From assembly GCA_023634235.1 (NCBI GenBank), contig JAMKCF010000018.1:2509474-2573473 (forward strand): a stretch of DNA of 64,000 bases. Reading direction: 5' to 3'. Made by a program: the position numbers and the translations under genes. Shown here piece by piece: positions 12,025 through 38,600 of this stretch (positions are counted from its first letter, which is position 1; every line of letters begins with the position of its first letter). The notes beneath the pieces were generated by a model. The model worked only from the letters and a program-made list of their open reading frames with translations, ran no database searches and was not told the origin of the DNA. Source of the stretch: Pisaster brevispinus. Its lineage: Eukaryota; Echinodermata; Asteroidea; Forcipulatida; Asteriidae.

Positions 12025-12230
12025 ACTAATATAATCAGAGTCCAACACAGTTTGGGTGTTGAGTTACTGTATAGTGTTCGACTGAGTACTGCACTAGTTA
12101 AACTGCATGGCTATGTTCTAATTGGGATCCGGCAGAAACATGTACCACCATAATCAGAGTCCAACCCGTTTGGCTGTTGAGTTACTGATCCTATGGTGTT
12201 GGACTGAGCCGGACTGCATTAGTAAACTTT
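12025..12230. repeat. Minisatellite, unit about 110-120 bp
   Basis: Two tandem units each contain ATAATCAGAGTCCAAC, a TTGAGTTACTG segment and GGACTGAG. The same unit occurs three times near 56925-57220 and twice near 58740-58920 in block C. Confidence 0.65.
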
Positions 12231-12234
12231 AAGT

Positions 12235-12335
12235 ACTTATGATAAAGTGTCTTGCTCAAGGACAAGTGAAAAGACCGGGATTCGAACCCGCACTCTGCTG
12301 AACAGAAACACCAGGGCTTGAGTCAAACATAGAAG
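12235..12335 (-). mobile_element. tRNA-related SINE fragment
   Basis: The minus strand has GGTTCGAATCC, a perfect Pol III B box, followed by CCTTGAGCAAGACACTTTA, a segment often seen after the tRNA head in deuterostome SINEs. Sister copies lie at 57235-57330 and 58965-59055. The A box is not clear, so the head is degenerate. Confidence 0.55.
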
Positions 12336-12339
12336 ACCA

Positions 12340-14300
12340 CAGCTACTTAGTCATAACGGTGGCAAAATGAATAATGTTGCCACCATTTTGTTTTACGTTT
12401 ATTACTTGTTATTTGGCGCCAAAAGTGTTGGCTGAAATAATTAGGATAACAATTAAAGCACAACAACAATAATGTAATTGTGAATTTGTTTAATTTCTTT
12501 CGTTCTATAAAAAAGGCAAAAATTTGGTTAATCACATGCAACTTTAAATTTACTTTCCTCTCTTTTGTGCTTTAAAATTTGTTTGTTTAGCTAGACCAAT
12601 GATTTGGAAAAATTCCCTCCTGTCATTATGGAATCTTAGTTTATCTCTATTTCGTAAAGTTCTTAAGACTCATGCCTATCCGTGTTAGTTGTTATTATGT
12701 ACACAGTGGTCTTACTCTCTGGGAACAGGTCTAATCAGAATCCTACATACGGAGGAAATACGTGTACTATAGCTGCCGTAAGAGTTACTTTTAAAAATAA
12801 AATACAAAGTGGAGTATTCCACTTTCCAGACCTATAAGTACCCAATTTAATTAAACCATGCAATATGTTGGCTCAACATATTGCATGTTTCAACAAGTTC
12901 CATAGTTGATCCTTTGGACTAATGTAAAATGCAATGGAGTGTCGGGTAACTTTGTAATTTTTGAGAAAGTTATGCATTAATTAGTGGTTTTGCTGAAACA
13001 GCAACAGTACATTCTGCTTCCCAGCGAGTTTGGAATAGTGCCAAGTAAATTTTAACTGTCATGATAGATCTTGTCACACAGGGTAAATTTTACCCTGCTC
13101 ATAAACAAACAAACCACATAATAATATTCTGCACTTTGACTTGAGTCCATTTGTTATACTGCGCTGTGCCATTTACACTGGCATTGTTATTTCATTGGAA
13201 CACGCATAAATACAAAATCATTCTTCTTTGCATAAAAATCCATAGATCAAAGGTTATCCAGTCATTCAACAAACATGCACACAATGTATTAACTTGGTTT
13301 ATCGTGAATTCGTAGAAAAACAATGATGTATTTGTGAATTTGTCTATAGTTTCTTTCGTTTGCTCTTGGATCTAAGTCGTCCACTGAGGGATTATATCCC
13401 CTCTCACTTTATTTTATTACATTTATGTACAGAATGCCTCGGGCGTTTTTGTATTTATTTACTCCCACTTCTTAGCTGTAAACTTGTTTGTACAAATTAA
13501 TGATGCTATGCCCATCCCTAACTGTAGTGTTAGTTTTTGCACGATAAATCTCCTATATATAGAATGTTAAACAAACTTACATTTAGGTTAATAAGTGCAT
13601 GTTAATTGTTTAAACTGGGAAAAATTTCCGATTGATCGAAATTTAAAATGAGTGAGTTTTTGTTGAAATTGGCTGTACAATCTTTATAGTAGCAAAGCAC
13701 AGCAATACATTCAATATCCTTTTATAAAACACATTGTTTCTCTGATAGCATAAAACCACGTGATACTCACTGGTAGTTTTATAAAAACCTCTCTCCCAAA
13801 CATTGTAGGAGCATGGCAAGAGTCTTTCCAATAGTCTTATTTTCATTTTAAGCCCAAAGTGCCCAATCAATTTTCAATTCAATTCAATTAAATAAACATT
13901 TATTTCATGATAGCGGTTACAAAGACAAGTACAGGTTATTAACATTATATTATTATGTAGTTGTGAATAATGAATGTCACATAATAAACAACGCAACAAA
14001 AACACAAATCTTTGAAAATATCAAGAACCCTAAAATCATACAGCATTATACAATCAGAGCCAACATGTAGGAAAAAAGTGAAGCATGGTGCTTTTATGCT
14101 TTTCCCTATGACAGACATTGACTTGGGCATGACAAGGACAGCAACAACACAGTGACAGAGACCAGATAGATACATGTAAGATGACTATAATAATAAATAA
14201 AATAAACAAATATATATATGTATATATATCCAATGAAATCGTCTTCTATCACAATTCACAGTGCTCGATACATCTCTGTAGAGCTATAACATGTAATAAA
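12340..14300. other. Spacer between the copy A block and the Penelope-like element
   Basis: No gene seen. Segments at 12.34-13.08 and 13.32-13.43 kb recur in block C (57.35-59.6 kb), and 13.56-13.83 kb recurs at 33.27-33.55 kb. A TATATATG-type run lies near 14206-14230. Confidence 0.5.
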
Positions 14301-14312
14301 TTCAGAATATGA

Positions 14313-15890
14313 GTTAAACAAACTCTGGCATATCTCTCTTCTGGACAGACTGTTTCGTACCATAAGGCACTCAAACCATCATGTCGACTGATCAGCCCAA
14401 CCAAATCAGAGATAGGACATATAAGTAAAGTGATCCTCGACAGAATCGTCGGTAAAGTCATAAGCGCGACGGGATTCAATCTGTGGAAAAGCACGGACGC
14501 CGTACTGGACTGGTATAAGAAAATCCCAAGCAAGCAAGAATCGAGCTTCATAAATTTCGACATTGTGGAGTTCTACCCATCGATAACGGAAAAGCTCCTC
14601 CTGAAAGCACTAGGGTTCGCGGGAAACTACGAGAAAATTAGCAGCAAGGAGAAAGATATCATCATCCACGCGAAACAGACAGTGGTATTCAACAACCAGG
14701 TACCGTGGAAAAAGCGTAATGCAGACAGCAAATTCGATGTCACGATGGGCAGTTTCGACGGCGCGGAGTCATGCGAGCTGGTCGTAGCGTATATGCTGTC
14801 GATCCTGAAACCAAAATACGGAAATAGAGTGGGGCTATACAGGGACGACGGTTTGGCAGTATTCAAAGAGACCCCCCAGAAAATAGAAAAAATCAAGAAA
14901 GAAATATGCCGAGTATTCCGGGAAAATGATTTAAAGGTAACGATCGAAGCCAACAAGGCAATAGTAAACTTCCTTGACGTCACATTAGACCTGCGAACGG
15001 GAGGGTACATGCCATATATGAAACCAGGTAATATACCTCTCTATGTACATGTCCAGTCAAACCATCCACCTACCGTCATCAAACAAATACTAGAGGGAAT
15101 CAACAAGAGACTCTCTAACATCTCGTCGACCAAGGAGGCATTCGAGCAAGCTGCCCCGGCCTACCAAGAGGCTCTACAAAAAAGCGGGCACAAGTATCAG
15201 TTAACATACACACCGGGCAATAACACAAGGAAAAGGGCTAGAAAAAGGGAGGTGACATGGTACAACCCGCCATACAACAAGAACGTATGTACCAGCATTG
15301 GAAAGAAATTCCTTCAGATAATAGACAAATGCTTCCCCAAGGAACATAAACTTCACAAAGTGCTCAACCGGAACACAGTAAAGGTATCGTACAGCTGCAT
15401 GCCGAACATGAAGGCAACGATCCAGTCAATCAACAAACGGAAGGTAAAACAAGAGGACGACGTCGGTGGTAGAACATGCAGTTGCCGCCGGAATGCCGAA
15501 TGCCCGCTGAACGGGGAGTGCCTCAGCAAGAACATTGTGTACCGGGCCACCGTCAAGAGCGAAGGCAGGAAGGAGGCATACGTCGGGCTGACGTCCACAA
15601 CCTTCAAGGCGAGACTGGCGAACCACAAGAGGTCATTCAGATCCGAGAGCATGAGGGCACAAACAGAGCTAAGTAAACATATATGGGACTTAAAGGACGA
15701 GGGGAAAGACTATGAAATTAAATGGGACATTGTTCACAAAGCACTGCCATACTCTAACGTAAACAAGAGATGTAATTTGTGTATAGCAGAGAAGTACATA
15801 ATCATTTGTAGGCCAGACCTAGGTACACTGAATAAGAAAAGCGAAATCGTCTCAAAGTGCCGGCATCGAGACAGATGTGTTCTTACTTAA
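14313..15890 (+). mobile_element. Penelope-like retroelement: reverse transcriptase plus GIY-YIG endonuclease, 5'-truncated
   Basis: The frame is open from after a TGA at 14310 to a TAA at 15890, about 525 codons without interruption. Upstream of the first credible start it reads CRLISPTKSEIGHISK, a characteristic Penelope-type RT motif. Motif A is FDIVEFYPSI and motif C is YRDDGLAV with both aspartates. Near the C-terminus lie a Cys-rich segment (CSCRRNAECPL), then YVGLTSTTFKARLANHKRSF, the GIY-YIG nuclease core, then CNLCIAEKYII, SKCRHRDRC and the stop. These elements copy RNA at nicks made by their own endonuclease. The N-terminal part is missing, so this copy is probably immobile although its catalytic core looks intact. 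It lies between RTK1 and copy A. Confidence 0.85.
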
Positions 15891-16414
15891 GTGTAAGAGA
15901 CTTCTTGAGATCCGGATTAATAACGCGAGTACGCCAATCCGATATAACGCGAGTTAACTGACATTCCAATCCTTGCTATTTTGGCTTGGTCTAACTAAAA
16001 AAAAACGGCGGAGTTTACAGCTTTTTTTTTTTTTTTTTAACTTTTTTTTACAAACGGCCTACTGACACTTATGTCTGATCATTGCTTCACCGTAGCTTAT
16101 GGTAGACTTGTAAGTTAGCTTGGAATCCCTGCATATCCAAGACCTCCTACAAAAGTATGGAATACGAAAAGAAAAACAAATAAAACGTTCAAAAAGCATG
16201 ATAAATCCAAAGGTGATAGACGTACTACAGAGCATGTCAATGTAGAACTACTAATAAAACACTGGCAAAGCAAAAAGTAGGTGGAATGCGATCGGGAACC
16301 GTCCAACCTCCCGACCCGCGACGGTCGTTGCGACGAACCACGGGTTTTTACTGTTTCAGGTGAAACAAATCTTGAAAAGGTAAAACAAAATAATAACAAA
16401 AAATTCCCCTTTTG
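15891..16414. other. 3' flank of the Penelope-like element
   Basis: No gene seen. An 18-nt T run and an A run near 15.99-16.05 kb may belong to the element's 3' end. The rest is ordinary AT-rich sequence. Confidence 0.4.
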
Positions 16415-16945
16415 TTACAAAATGATTTCGAGTGCTCTAAATCAATTTCTTTCGAGAGCACGAAGTAATTTCTTATAATATTTCACCATTTTATGAGCAC
16501 TCAAAATAAATGATTTCGAGCCCTCAAAATGATTTCGAGCGGTCAAAATAATGTGTGTGTGTGCTCGAAATCATTTATTTTAAGCGCTCATACAAATTCA
16601 AAATTTTATTCGAAATTATCTCTAGCGCTTGAAAAAAAATTAAAATATTAGAAATAGTTTATTTCGAGCGCTTGAATTTTTTTATATTGACAACTCGAAA
16701 TCATTTTGTGCTAAAGAAATAATTTGTGGGCTTGAAATCATTTCGTATTCATGAAATCATTTCATGGGCTCGAAATAATCTCCAGCGACCCAAATGATTT
16801 CGAGCGATCGAAATAAATTATTTCGTATGCTCTTAAACATTTGAAATTATCCTCGGGAGATATTTCCTGGGGAAAAAATATTTCAAGGGGAAAAAGTATT
16901 ATTTCGAGGTGACGAAACAGTATTTTGAGGGAACGAAATATTGTT
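16415..16945. repeat. Degenerate ATTTCGAGCGCTCGAAAT-type repeat field
   Basis: More than twenty imperfect copies of ATGATTTCGAGC and its reverse complement GCTCGAAATCAT are packed into about 530 bp. Both orientations alternate, so the stretch could form many small hairpins. No coding frame runs through it. Confidence 0.75.
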
Positions 16946-16999
16946 GATATTTTGTTTACCTTTTTAATTTATATTTTACATGTCCCTTTTCGGGCTCCG

Positions 17000-17545
17000 T
17001 ATAGTATTCCTATTGACAATATAAATCTTATTTAATTCTCAAGAAATTCCGTAAAAATGAGGGAAAGTAACGTTATTACAAGTGACATATTATGAAAGGT
17101 TCATTTTGGCAGAAAGATAAAAAATGTGAATGGCATATTTTTAAGATGAAAAAAAAATCACATCAAAACTATCAAAACTACACCACATACACTTGTGGCT
17201 AATTTTTAAACAGACAGAAAGATATATCAAAAAAATGTTTTTGAATACAACAATTAATCAAAAGTTTCCCGGGGGCACGTGCCCCCTGGCACCCTGGATC
17301 TGCGTCTGAGTACAACTGTACTTCATTGTCAGGGTGAATATCAAGACGCCATGGGCCGGTAGTCAAACCAGAGTTGCGACAAGTCACGTGGTTGCTGGAC
17401 GCCATTTCGGTCTAAATCTAGCACAACCCGAAGTGAAGTCTATTCTGGCACTTTATGTGGGCACATGCGTTTTCGGGCCGAAAACGGATTCTAATCGCTT
17501 TGAAAGTAACTGTCCAAAGTTTGCAAACCTAAACTATCTCTTTCT
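17000..17545. other. 3' flank of RTK1, no exon identified
   Basis: I looked here for the C-terminal coding exon of RTK1 and found no frame with a convincing acceptor. A lone end of the GCAGCAGAC short element lies at about 17566-17584. Confidence 0.4.
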
Positions 17546-17626
17546 TCAAAACAGTGGATTAACGGCAAGTCTGCTGCCACCTAGTGTCCCCAATAAGAAT
17601 CCCATTGTTCTCATTTGTTTACTTAC

Positions 17627-31694
<14,068 letters not shown>

Positions 31695-31699
31695 GTCGA

Positions 31700-34140
31700 C
31701 CGACCGCAACAAAAAGTAAAATGTCCAAACCGTAAATGATCAAGCTTGTACAATATACCTTAAGAATAAACATCAAATCAAATACATAGAAAGTAAAAGC
31801 ATTGACACGCAAAGATTTATGACAACATTTCTGCAAGTTCAGGATGTGGTTTGTAAAAATGAAACCGAAGAGTTTTTCTTGCGTACATTTTTAGAGATGA
31901 GCAATTCCAGCTGGATCTGATTTTATTTATTCGATTGGTAATAGCTACGGAGCTCAAAGAATGCCATACCACTTATCTCGTCAATCCGGCCGCGATGATT
32001 TAGTAGCTGAGGGTGTGGCCATTTCGATTGAGCGGCGAATGGCATCAGCCTCATCCACTAACTCGAACACAATGCCGGTTTTCTTCACCGCATGACGATA
32101 CCATCGGAATCTTCGCGCGCTTATGCACAAGCCGACTGTCTCAAACAGTACGTTTTATAAAGGCGTATAATGTTTTTTGGGTGAACACAATCCCTTTCAA
32201 ATGTTCTAAACCATCAGATATATGTACCCTTTAGACCCAAATAAAACAAAAGCCAAACCATCATGCTATCTGAAAGGAATCTACTTTCACACTACACACC
32301 TAACGGAAAGTGCACACAAGATATTGCCTAACTCACTACTTCGAATAATATGTTTTATAATAGTTCTTGTGTAATGGTCATTATGCAACGATCTGTCCCC
32401 GTCGCCGTGGTTCCAGCGCATCCCACGCAAGTGTCCCATTGCTCCTCGTCCGGCTTGCCTGCTTCACCCTGCCAGGCTGCCATAGTTGTACCCCTTTCAC
32501 AAATTAAGCCTTTTGGGGCGGAGGGGGCAATTGATGTTGTTACAAAAATAGATTGCAGATGTTAATTTTGCTTCAGCAATAAAGAATATCATTATATTAT
32601 TTCCATACAGAAAAGCATTATGCCTGTGGACATTTTACACAAGGAACATACTGAGTATACAGTGCTTTACAGACATCGGTGTATGGGTAAAATAGTAGGC
32701 CTAATATTGCTATGTACACTGTATAGGTTAACAATGATTGTTATCGTGACAATGTGAAGGGCATAAATAACAATAAACAACCAGAATACTTACTACTTCG
32801 TGGCTTTGTTGTGAATTGTTAGGCCTGCTTTTTTGATATGGTATGGTGCCGCTCTTTCGTCACGTAGACCTACATTTATAGGTACCGACTGCCAATGCAC
32901 GCGCAGTGACAATGCACAGATACTGACCATTTAGCTATGGTGTTTCACTGCAGTTGTCCAAATTCACCATTATTTTGAATCTAATGGGAATCTGTGCAAG
33001 CTGACACCATCTTTGGTCATTGCTGCAACTAGCAACAATACACCTTGGCGGAATTTTCCACACAACAAAAGTCATGGATCAAGAGATTTGTTCAAAGAAA
33101 CTAAGCGCACGAAGTTACGTAAGCTTGCATTTTGTATCACATCCATACAGATCGATCACTATGGACCTACCGGAGGCATGTTCCTATGCCCCTATACGTC
33201 ACGAATTTGTCCCCTTTTAGGGGCATGGGTTTCATTCCTCATTGTAGCTTTAGTTTTTCGATATAAACCTCTAATAAAATGTTGAACAAACTTGCATTTA
33301 GGTTAATAAGTGCATGTTTTATTGTTTAGACTGGGAACAATCAATATCAGATTTAAAGAAACTTAAATTAAATGAGTTTTTTTTTAAATTGGGTGTAAAA
33401 CCTTTTTAGTAGAATAAATCACAGCAAGACATCAATATCCTTTCAAAGAATACATATACATGTATATATATTTCTGATGGCATAAAATCTTTCTCCCAGA
33501 TAGCAAACATTGCAGGAGCATGGCAAGAGTAATGCTCCTTACAAATTAAGGAGAATTAACCAGAGTTGAGCTCTCTTACCCAGCTGACAGCCAAACGGAA
33601 AAGGGAAAAACTCAAATGTCGCGAACACAATTTCTTTAAAGGGACACGTTGCCTTGGATTGAGCCTTGTTATTGTTCTTTTCACATGGCATTTAAATTAG
33701 TTGATAAAAACAGTGATACAAAAAGCATTTAAAATAGTTTGGAGATTATTGTTACATTGGCATTATCATTAGTATCATTTTTACTATGATTATCATTTTG
33801 AATAATTTAACAACGAGCAAACATGAAATCTAAAAATGAGCTATAAACGTAATGTCTTTACAAGAATCTATAACAAAAGTACGTGGCTCCATTTTGCTCG
33901 TTAGAATCTTGTTTTGATTATTTTATAGATTTAAGCAACTTGCGCATTCGACCAATCTTAATGCAGATATAAAAGCTGACGTCAGTTCATGCATATTCAA
34001 TGAAACCATTGGGATGGTTTATGGAGGAAGAAATTTAACCTCCATGGTTGGACAGACCTGCACAAGTCTATGGGACCCGTGCACGTCTCTCTGTTTTTCT
34101 TACCAACAGCAAAGTTGAATCAAATGATAAAGGGGATATA
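31700..34140. other. Spacer between RTK1 and Ig receptor copy B
   Basis: No gene seen. It should hold the RTK1 promoter. A lone CACCGATG-family repeat end lies near 32670-32690, and 33.27-33.55 kb matches 13.56-13.83 kb. Open frames at 32.0-32.6 and 33.0-33.3 kb show no recognisable domain. Confidence 0.5.
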
Positions 34141-34145
34141 CAGGG

Positions 34146-34225
34146 TTGTATTTAAGTTGCAGCTGGCTCGTTTTTTGCTCGACAAACACAGTGTCATCGA
34201 AATAAACAAGTATTTAGTCTTCTTA
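34146..34225 (-). pseudogene. Relic of an extra Ig receptor last exon
   Basis: About 80 bp match the end of the propeller exon (485-565 and 34723-34803), including GTCATCGAAATAAA and GCAGCTGGCTCG. The match contains an internal deletion, a frame change and an in-frame TAA. It abuts the start of block B. Confidence 0.65.
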
Positions 34226-34722
34226 GGCCTATGTAAAGCGATATAGTTTTACGAAATCGCATTTAAATTAGTTTTTAAATTAATTAATAAATCCCTTAAA
34301 TGCGTGAAAAGCTTAATTTCGAGGCAAATGCTTGAAAGGGCCAATAGTTCCTACCATACCATCTAAGGTTTATTTTTTTAAAAAATTCTGTGCATTTCCC
34401 AACAATTTTTAAATCTAAGTGACTTCTTTACATGACCAGCTATTTTCTAGAATTATTTGAGTCCTTTAGTAATTGATTTTCCCTAATTAGCTAAGCTCTA
34501 ATTATCTAAGCAATGCCCAAGACTTTACCGCCACGAGCAAAAGGGCCAATAATTACTACCACACCATCCATTTATATATTTTTCACAAAATATGTGCATT
34601 TCCCCAAAATGTTTACATCTAAGTGACTTCTTTACACGCCCAGCTATTTTCTAGGACTAATTTAATCATTTAGCTACCCAGTAATTGATATATTTATCTA
34701 ATTATCTAAGACAGTGCTGTAT

Positions 34723-35645
34723 TTAAATCGCAGCTGGTTCGCTCGACAGAATCTTGTCAGTCTTTTTGAAGATATGTACAGCGTCATCGAAATAAATAAT
34801 TATTTCGTCTACATCGACAAAAGCAATCCCCTTGATGCCAAGTGACGTCACCGTAGCCACCTCGTTCTCAGAGACGGCGACAACAAACCTGTGCTCCTCG
34901 CCCCCGCCGATCTCGTCGCGTTGCAGAACCTGCACGTTCTTGTCGTCATCGAGTTTGTTCACCAAGAAGAGTTTGTCACCGCGTACGATGACCCCACCCG
35001 AGTGGAAGCTGTCTTCCTCGGCTGCTTTTCCGTCAATGATGTATTTGGGATCCCCCATCATGGCCCGGTATGGATTACGGCTCTTTCTGTCAACGCCGAA
35101 CATCTCAACGGTAGTCTCGGAGGTGACGAAAAGCTCAACCTTCATCTCAGTGGTGTGGGCGAAGACGAAGTTGGGTGCGATGTTGATCTTTGCTCGTCTA
35201 ATGTACACTCCGTCGGGATCGAAAATTTAGATCGCCTTCCCTTTAGAGTCACCGGCAAAAACAAACCCCTGGCTGTCCACCGAAATATCGGCAAGTTCAA
35301 CCTCCGTATGCCCAACAGGCAGTATGGAACTGAAAGTGGTTACTTCAAGTTTATCAGAATCAAAAATCACAAGCCTACCCATTCCCAGTCCAAAAAGAAG
35401 CTTATTTGTTGTAAAATATGCAACGCAAAGATATCCGCCCGGTAATTGTTTGTACAGATGCACAAATTTGTAACAATACTCCGAAGTAAACTGATGCATG
35501 CCGATGGTGTCTATGACAATCAACCCGCCTTCTTGGGTTGGTACAGGTATGATGTCCCGGATGTACTGGAATCCATTGCTGACGTCACCAAGAATGCACG
35601 AATTGGTGACAAGCCGGCCAACTGAGATCCAGTTGTATGTGTCGT
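34723..35645 (-). pseudogene. Propeller exon of copy B with premature stop
   Basis: Same 923-nt length as in copy A. Only about 139 residues precede the stop, removing more than half of the predicted propeller. Many of the amino-acid differences from copy A are conservative, such as V/A and I/V exchanges, suggesting constraint until recently. Confidence 0.8.
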
Positions 35646-38600
35646 CTGAAAAACGGGGAAGAATTAGAACATGACTACGTTAGATGACCAATTTACGGAT
35701 TCATAATTCTTCATGGAAATGCACTATTATGGACTTCATAAAATGATGGTGCGGACGTGGTGATTTCTTACCGGATTATTATGTAGGGCTTGTTTGGGCA
35801 ATTTGAAAAAACCGTTAAAAAACGGACGGACAGAGAGCCCGACCGACAGACAGACAAACAAACGAACAAACAAACCTGTAACAATGATATCAGGAGTCGT
35901 TTGGCTAACAAGAAACCCTGGCCCTGTTTTGAAGGAAAACGGATAAAAACAAGAAATGGTTACACTAATCTCGGTTATTCTTCTCGTCCGCGAGTCTTTC
36001 AATAAAACAGCACCTTCTCATTTTACCCAAGGACTTTTATAATAAACCTCTACAAACCACCCCGACAACAGCTACTTGGCTCTGCTAGTGCCCAACTCTA
36101 GCTTTCACGACACTCTTGGTTAGGTCCTTCGTTTTCAAAACCTTGCCCCTCACAGTGGAACACCCCCCCCCCCCCCCCCACTGAACTCAGACAAGAAAGC
36201 ACCAACTGACATTTCAATAAAGTTCAGATCAAAGCCTACAATTTTCAAAATTAGTAATTTGTATATAAATTACTGCAATTCTACTTTTCAATTTCGTTCG
36301 CCCCAGAAGTGTCAATATGACAGACTTTTTGCACCGACTCTAAACGCCCGCAAGCAGTAAACCAAATGTTTGAAAATGTGAAACAAAATGTATAAATAAA
36401 ACACTGGTATCATTTGGGATTTGTTTCAACAAGGAAAATTCTACCTTTTAAGTTTGCATTGGCATCGCCTTTACTTTCTTGAGACATCATCGGTGAGCTT
36501 TCCATGAGTGTTGATCCTTTAAATTGAATTAGATAATACACAATAACTAATTAAAAAAATTTTTACTTTGGGTTATCTTTGTCAACAGGTTTTATTAATA
36601 GTCAAATCTTTTGGCGACCAGTATATGGGTTACATTCGTATTGAGCAGTGCTTGATTACAAAAAAGCTTTCATATTGACGTTGTCAAACCAATCAGTCCT
36701 AAGGTATATGGCATTCATTTCCATCCATTACTTTGAAATTATTATAAACAAAGAAGACCAACCAGCAATAAAATAGCCCTGTATACTAATGACGTCAAGT
36801 TTTGATTTTACTGCATTTCTTAAAGGGGACGTGTGTCGTGATGATCAAAACAGGCCTGTGGCTGTTCATGGAATTAGCCTTTTGCATGAAATAAGCTAAT
36901 AACAATCACGCATGCGTGTACACAGGGAAGACGCACAAACGCCAATGTGTCACGACACCATCAGCCCCGTACAAAAACGCGCGATGTTCGCGCCGTAGGG
37001 GCAGTGTGCTTTGTAAAGCAAGTATACGTTTCTAGTCTATAACATTGTGACTGCTCTCTGTTTTAACCTAGTACCTGATTGTGGGAGCACCATTTGTGTT
37101 GTAATCCTTGAACACTTTTCTTCATCCACGATGAATCGCCGTTTTCTTGCAGAAACAACTTTTAAAATACATCCGATGACCATACTACCCGACAACGTCA
37201 TAAAGATGACCGTCAATATAAAGACAAGAACACTGTTGAAGTTGTATTGAGCTTCTACTACGCCACCTGAGAAAATCGGGGAAAAATACCACCAGAGGAA
37301 AACATTTTTAGTACTTCGATTTTCCTTTTTGAATGTGGCGTATTAATGCAACAAGATCGTAACTTAATTCTGGAACAACACCTATACTCGGAGTACATTT
37401 ACTTTATATACATGTATATACATCCGGGTTTATTTTCAGCGACATGGCATTCTACAGCTTGCGTTTCACGTTAACACCGATTTTGAGGCTACGACCTTGT
37501 TGTGCCGACACGACGATAGTATTGGTTCTAACTTTGTACATAAAACACCGATATTGACTTGAACATTTTGTGACAACAAACAAATGCTTCTCGTGATCGC
37601 TATTAAAACATGATAAAATGTGCATGGTCCATGCGCGCATGTCGAGGCAAGCAAAACTTACGTGATATTTGAACAGAAGAGAACTTCGTGTCATTTGCAA
37701 TGGCGCCACCAAGCGAAGTGCAGTTGAAAGTACACGAAAACGACCTCAAGGGAAAGTTATGCAAATACAACTTCGATGTTGCATTGTACGTCATCGACAC
37801 GTCATCGTGTGTCCAATCGTTACACGTGGAGAAACCTATCGCATTTTTACCCTCGCAGTCGGTCACCGACCAACTCACTTCAGGCCTTGGGTACACACTG
37901 TTGACAAAACACTCTAGTTGAAAGAACTCTTGGCGCGACTCAAGTTTGACGTCACATTGGTCTTCCGGAGTTGTGACATCACCACAGCCTAAAATGACAG
38001 GGTACTTTTGTTCTTGGATCGCTGGAAAAAATGATCAAAATAATTTACATTAGACGAATAAGGTCGTTTCTCTTTGTGTGGTAAACACATGAATTCCATA
38101 CTACATAATTCCTTCAAAGATGATCAAACTCTGGGGCTTTATTATAAACCATCTTTATTTCTCAAGCTCAATGAATTCTCAAGAAGTTATTGGATTGTGC
38201 CAGGGAACATTTTTTGACCTTCGAATCAAAGGAATGTACAAAATCCATTTGTTCATCAATTGCGCAATGTGTTTGCATCTATCTGGTCTACTAGCAGACT
38301 GCACAATGACATCCATAATCTGAATACAAAGCCTCTTTTGTCAAAACTCGTAAGTTTTACTGTAAAAACAAAAAACCGAAAACAAGCAAAACAAACCAAA
38401 ACAAACAAAATAAAAACAGAGTTTAATTTGACGCGGTAGGCCTAATTAACATGAGTACGGCTTGAAGTAAAACTCATTCAAATGATCACGTGATTTATCT
38501 GAACCATAAATCTGGTTCAGACAATCACGTGACTTAAATGTTTCAAAAATGCTCGAAAACGACCAAGTTTGATGTCTTTTTAGGAACCGTCTACTCTTCT

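Larger units (their letters stand above)
1..13860. repeat. Duplicated block A (Ig receptor copy A and its spacer)
   Basis: This stretch aligns by eye with 34240-43800 (block B), covering the whole Ig receptor gene and its upstream spacer. Spacer parts (about 9.0-13.8 kb) also align with block C (49.95-59.7 kb). The first bases of the window match the start of block B at about 34240. Exons are highly similar and equal in length except exons 1 and 5. Introns carry copy-specific insertions, for example the AGTCT-rich repeat at 3.0-3.36 kb, the SINE at 6.3-6.56 kb and the foldback element at 9.38-10.16 kb. A short match to 13.56-13.83 kb also occurs at 33.27-33.55 kb. Confidence 0.85.

Noticed and set aside
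12235..12335. Candidate tRNA gene from the B box
   Set aside because: The sequence cannot be folded into a cloverleaf with an acceptor stem, and it recurs as part of a longer repeat, so it is a SINE fragment.
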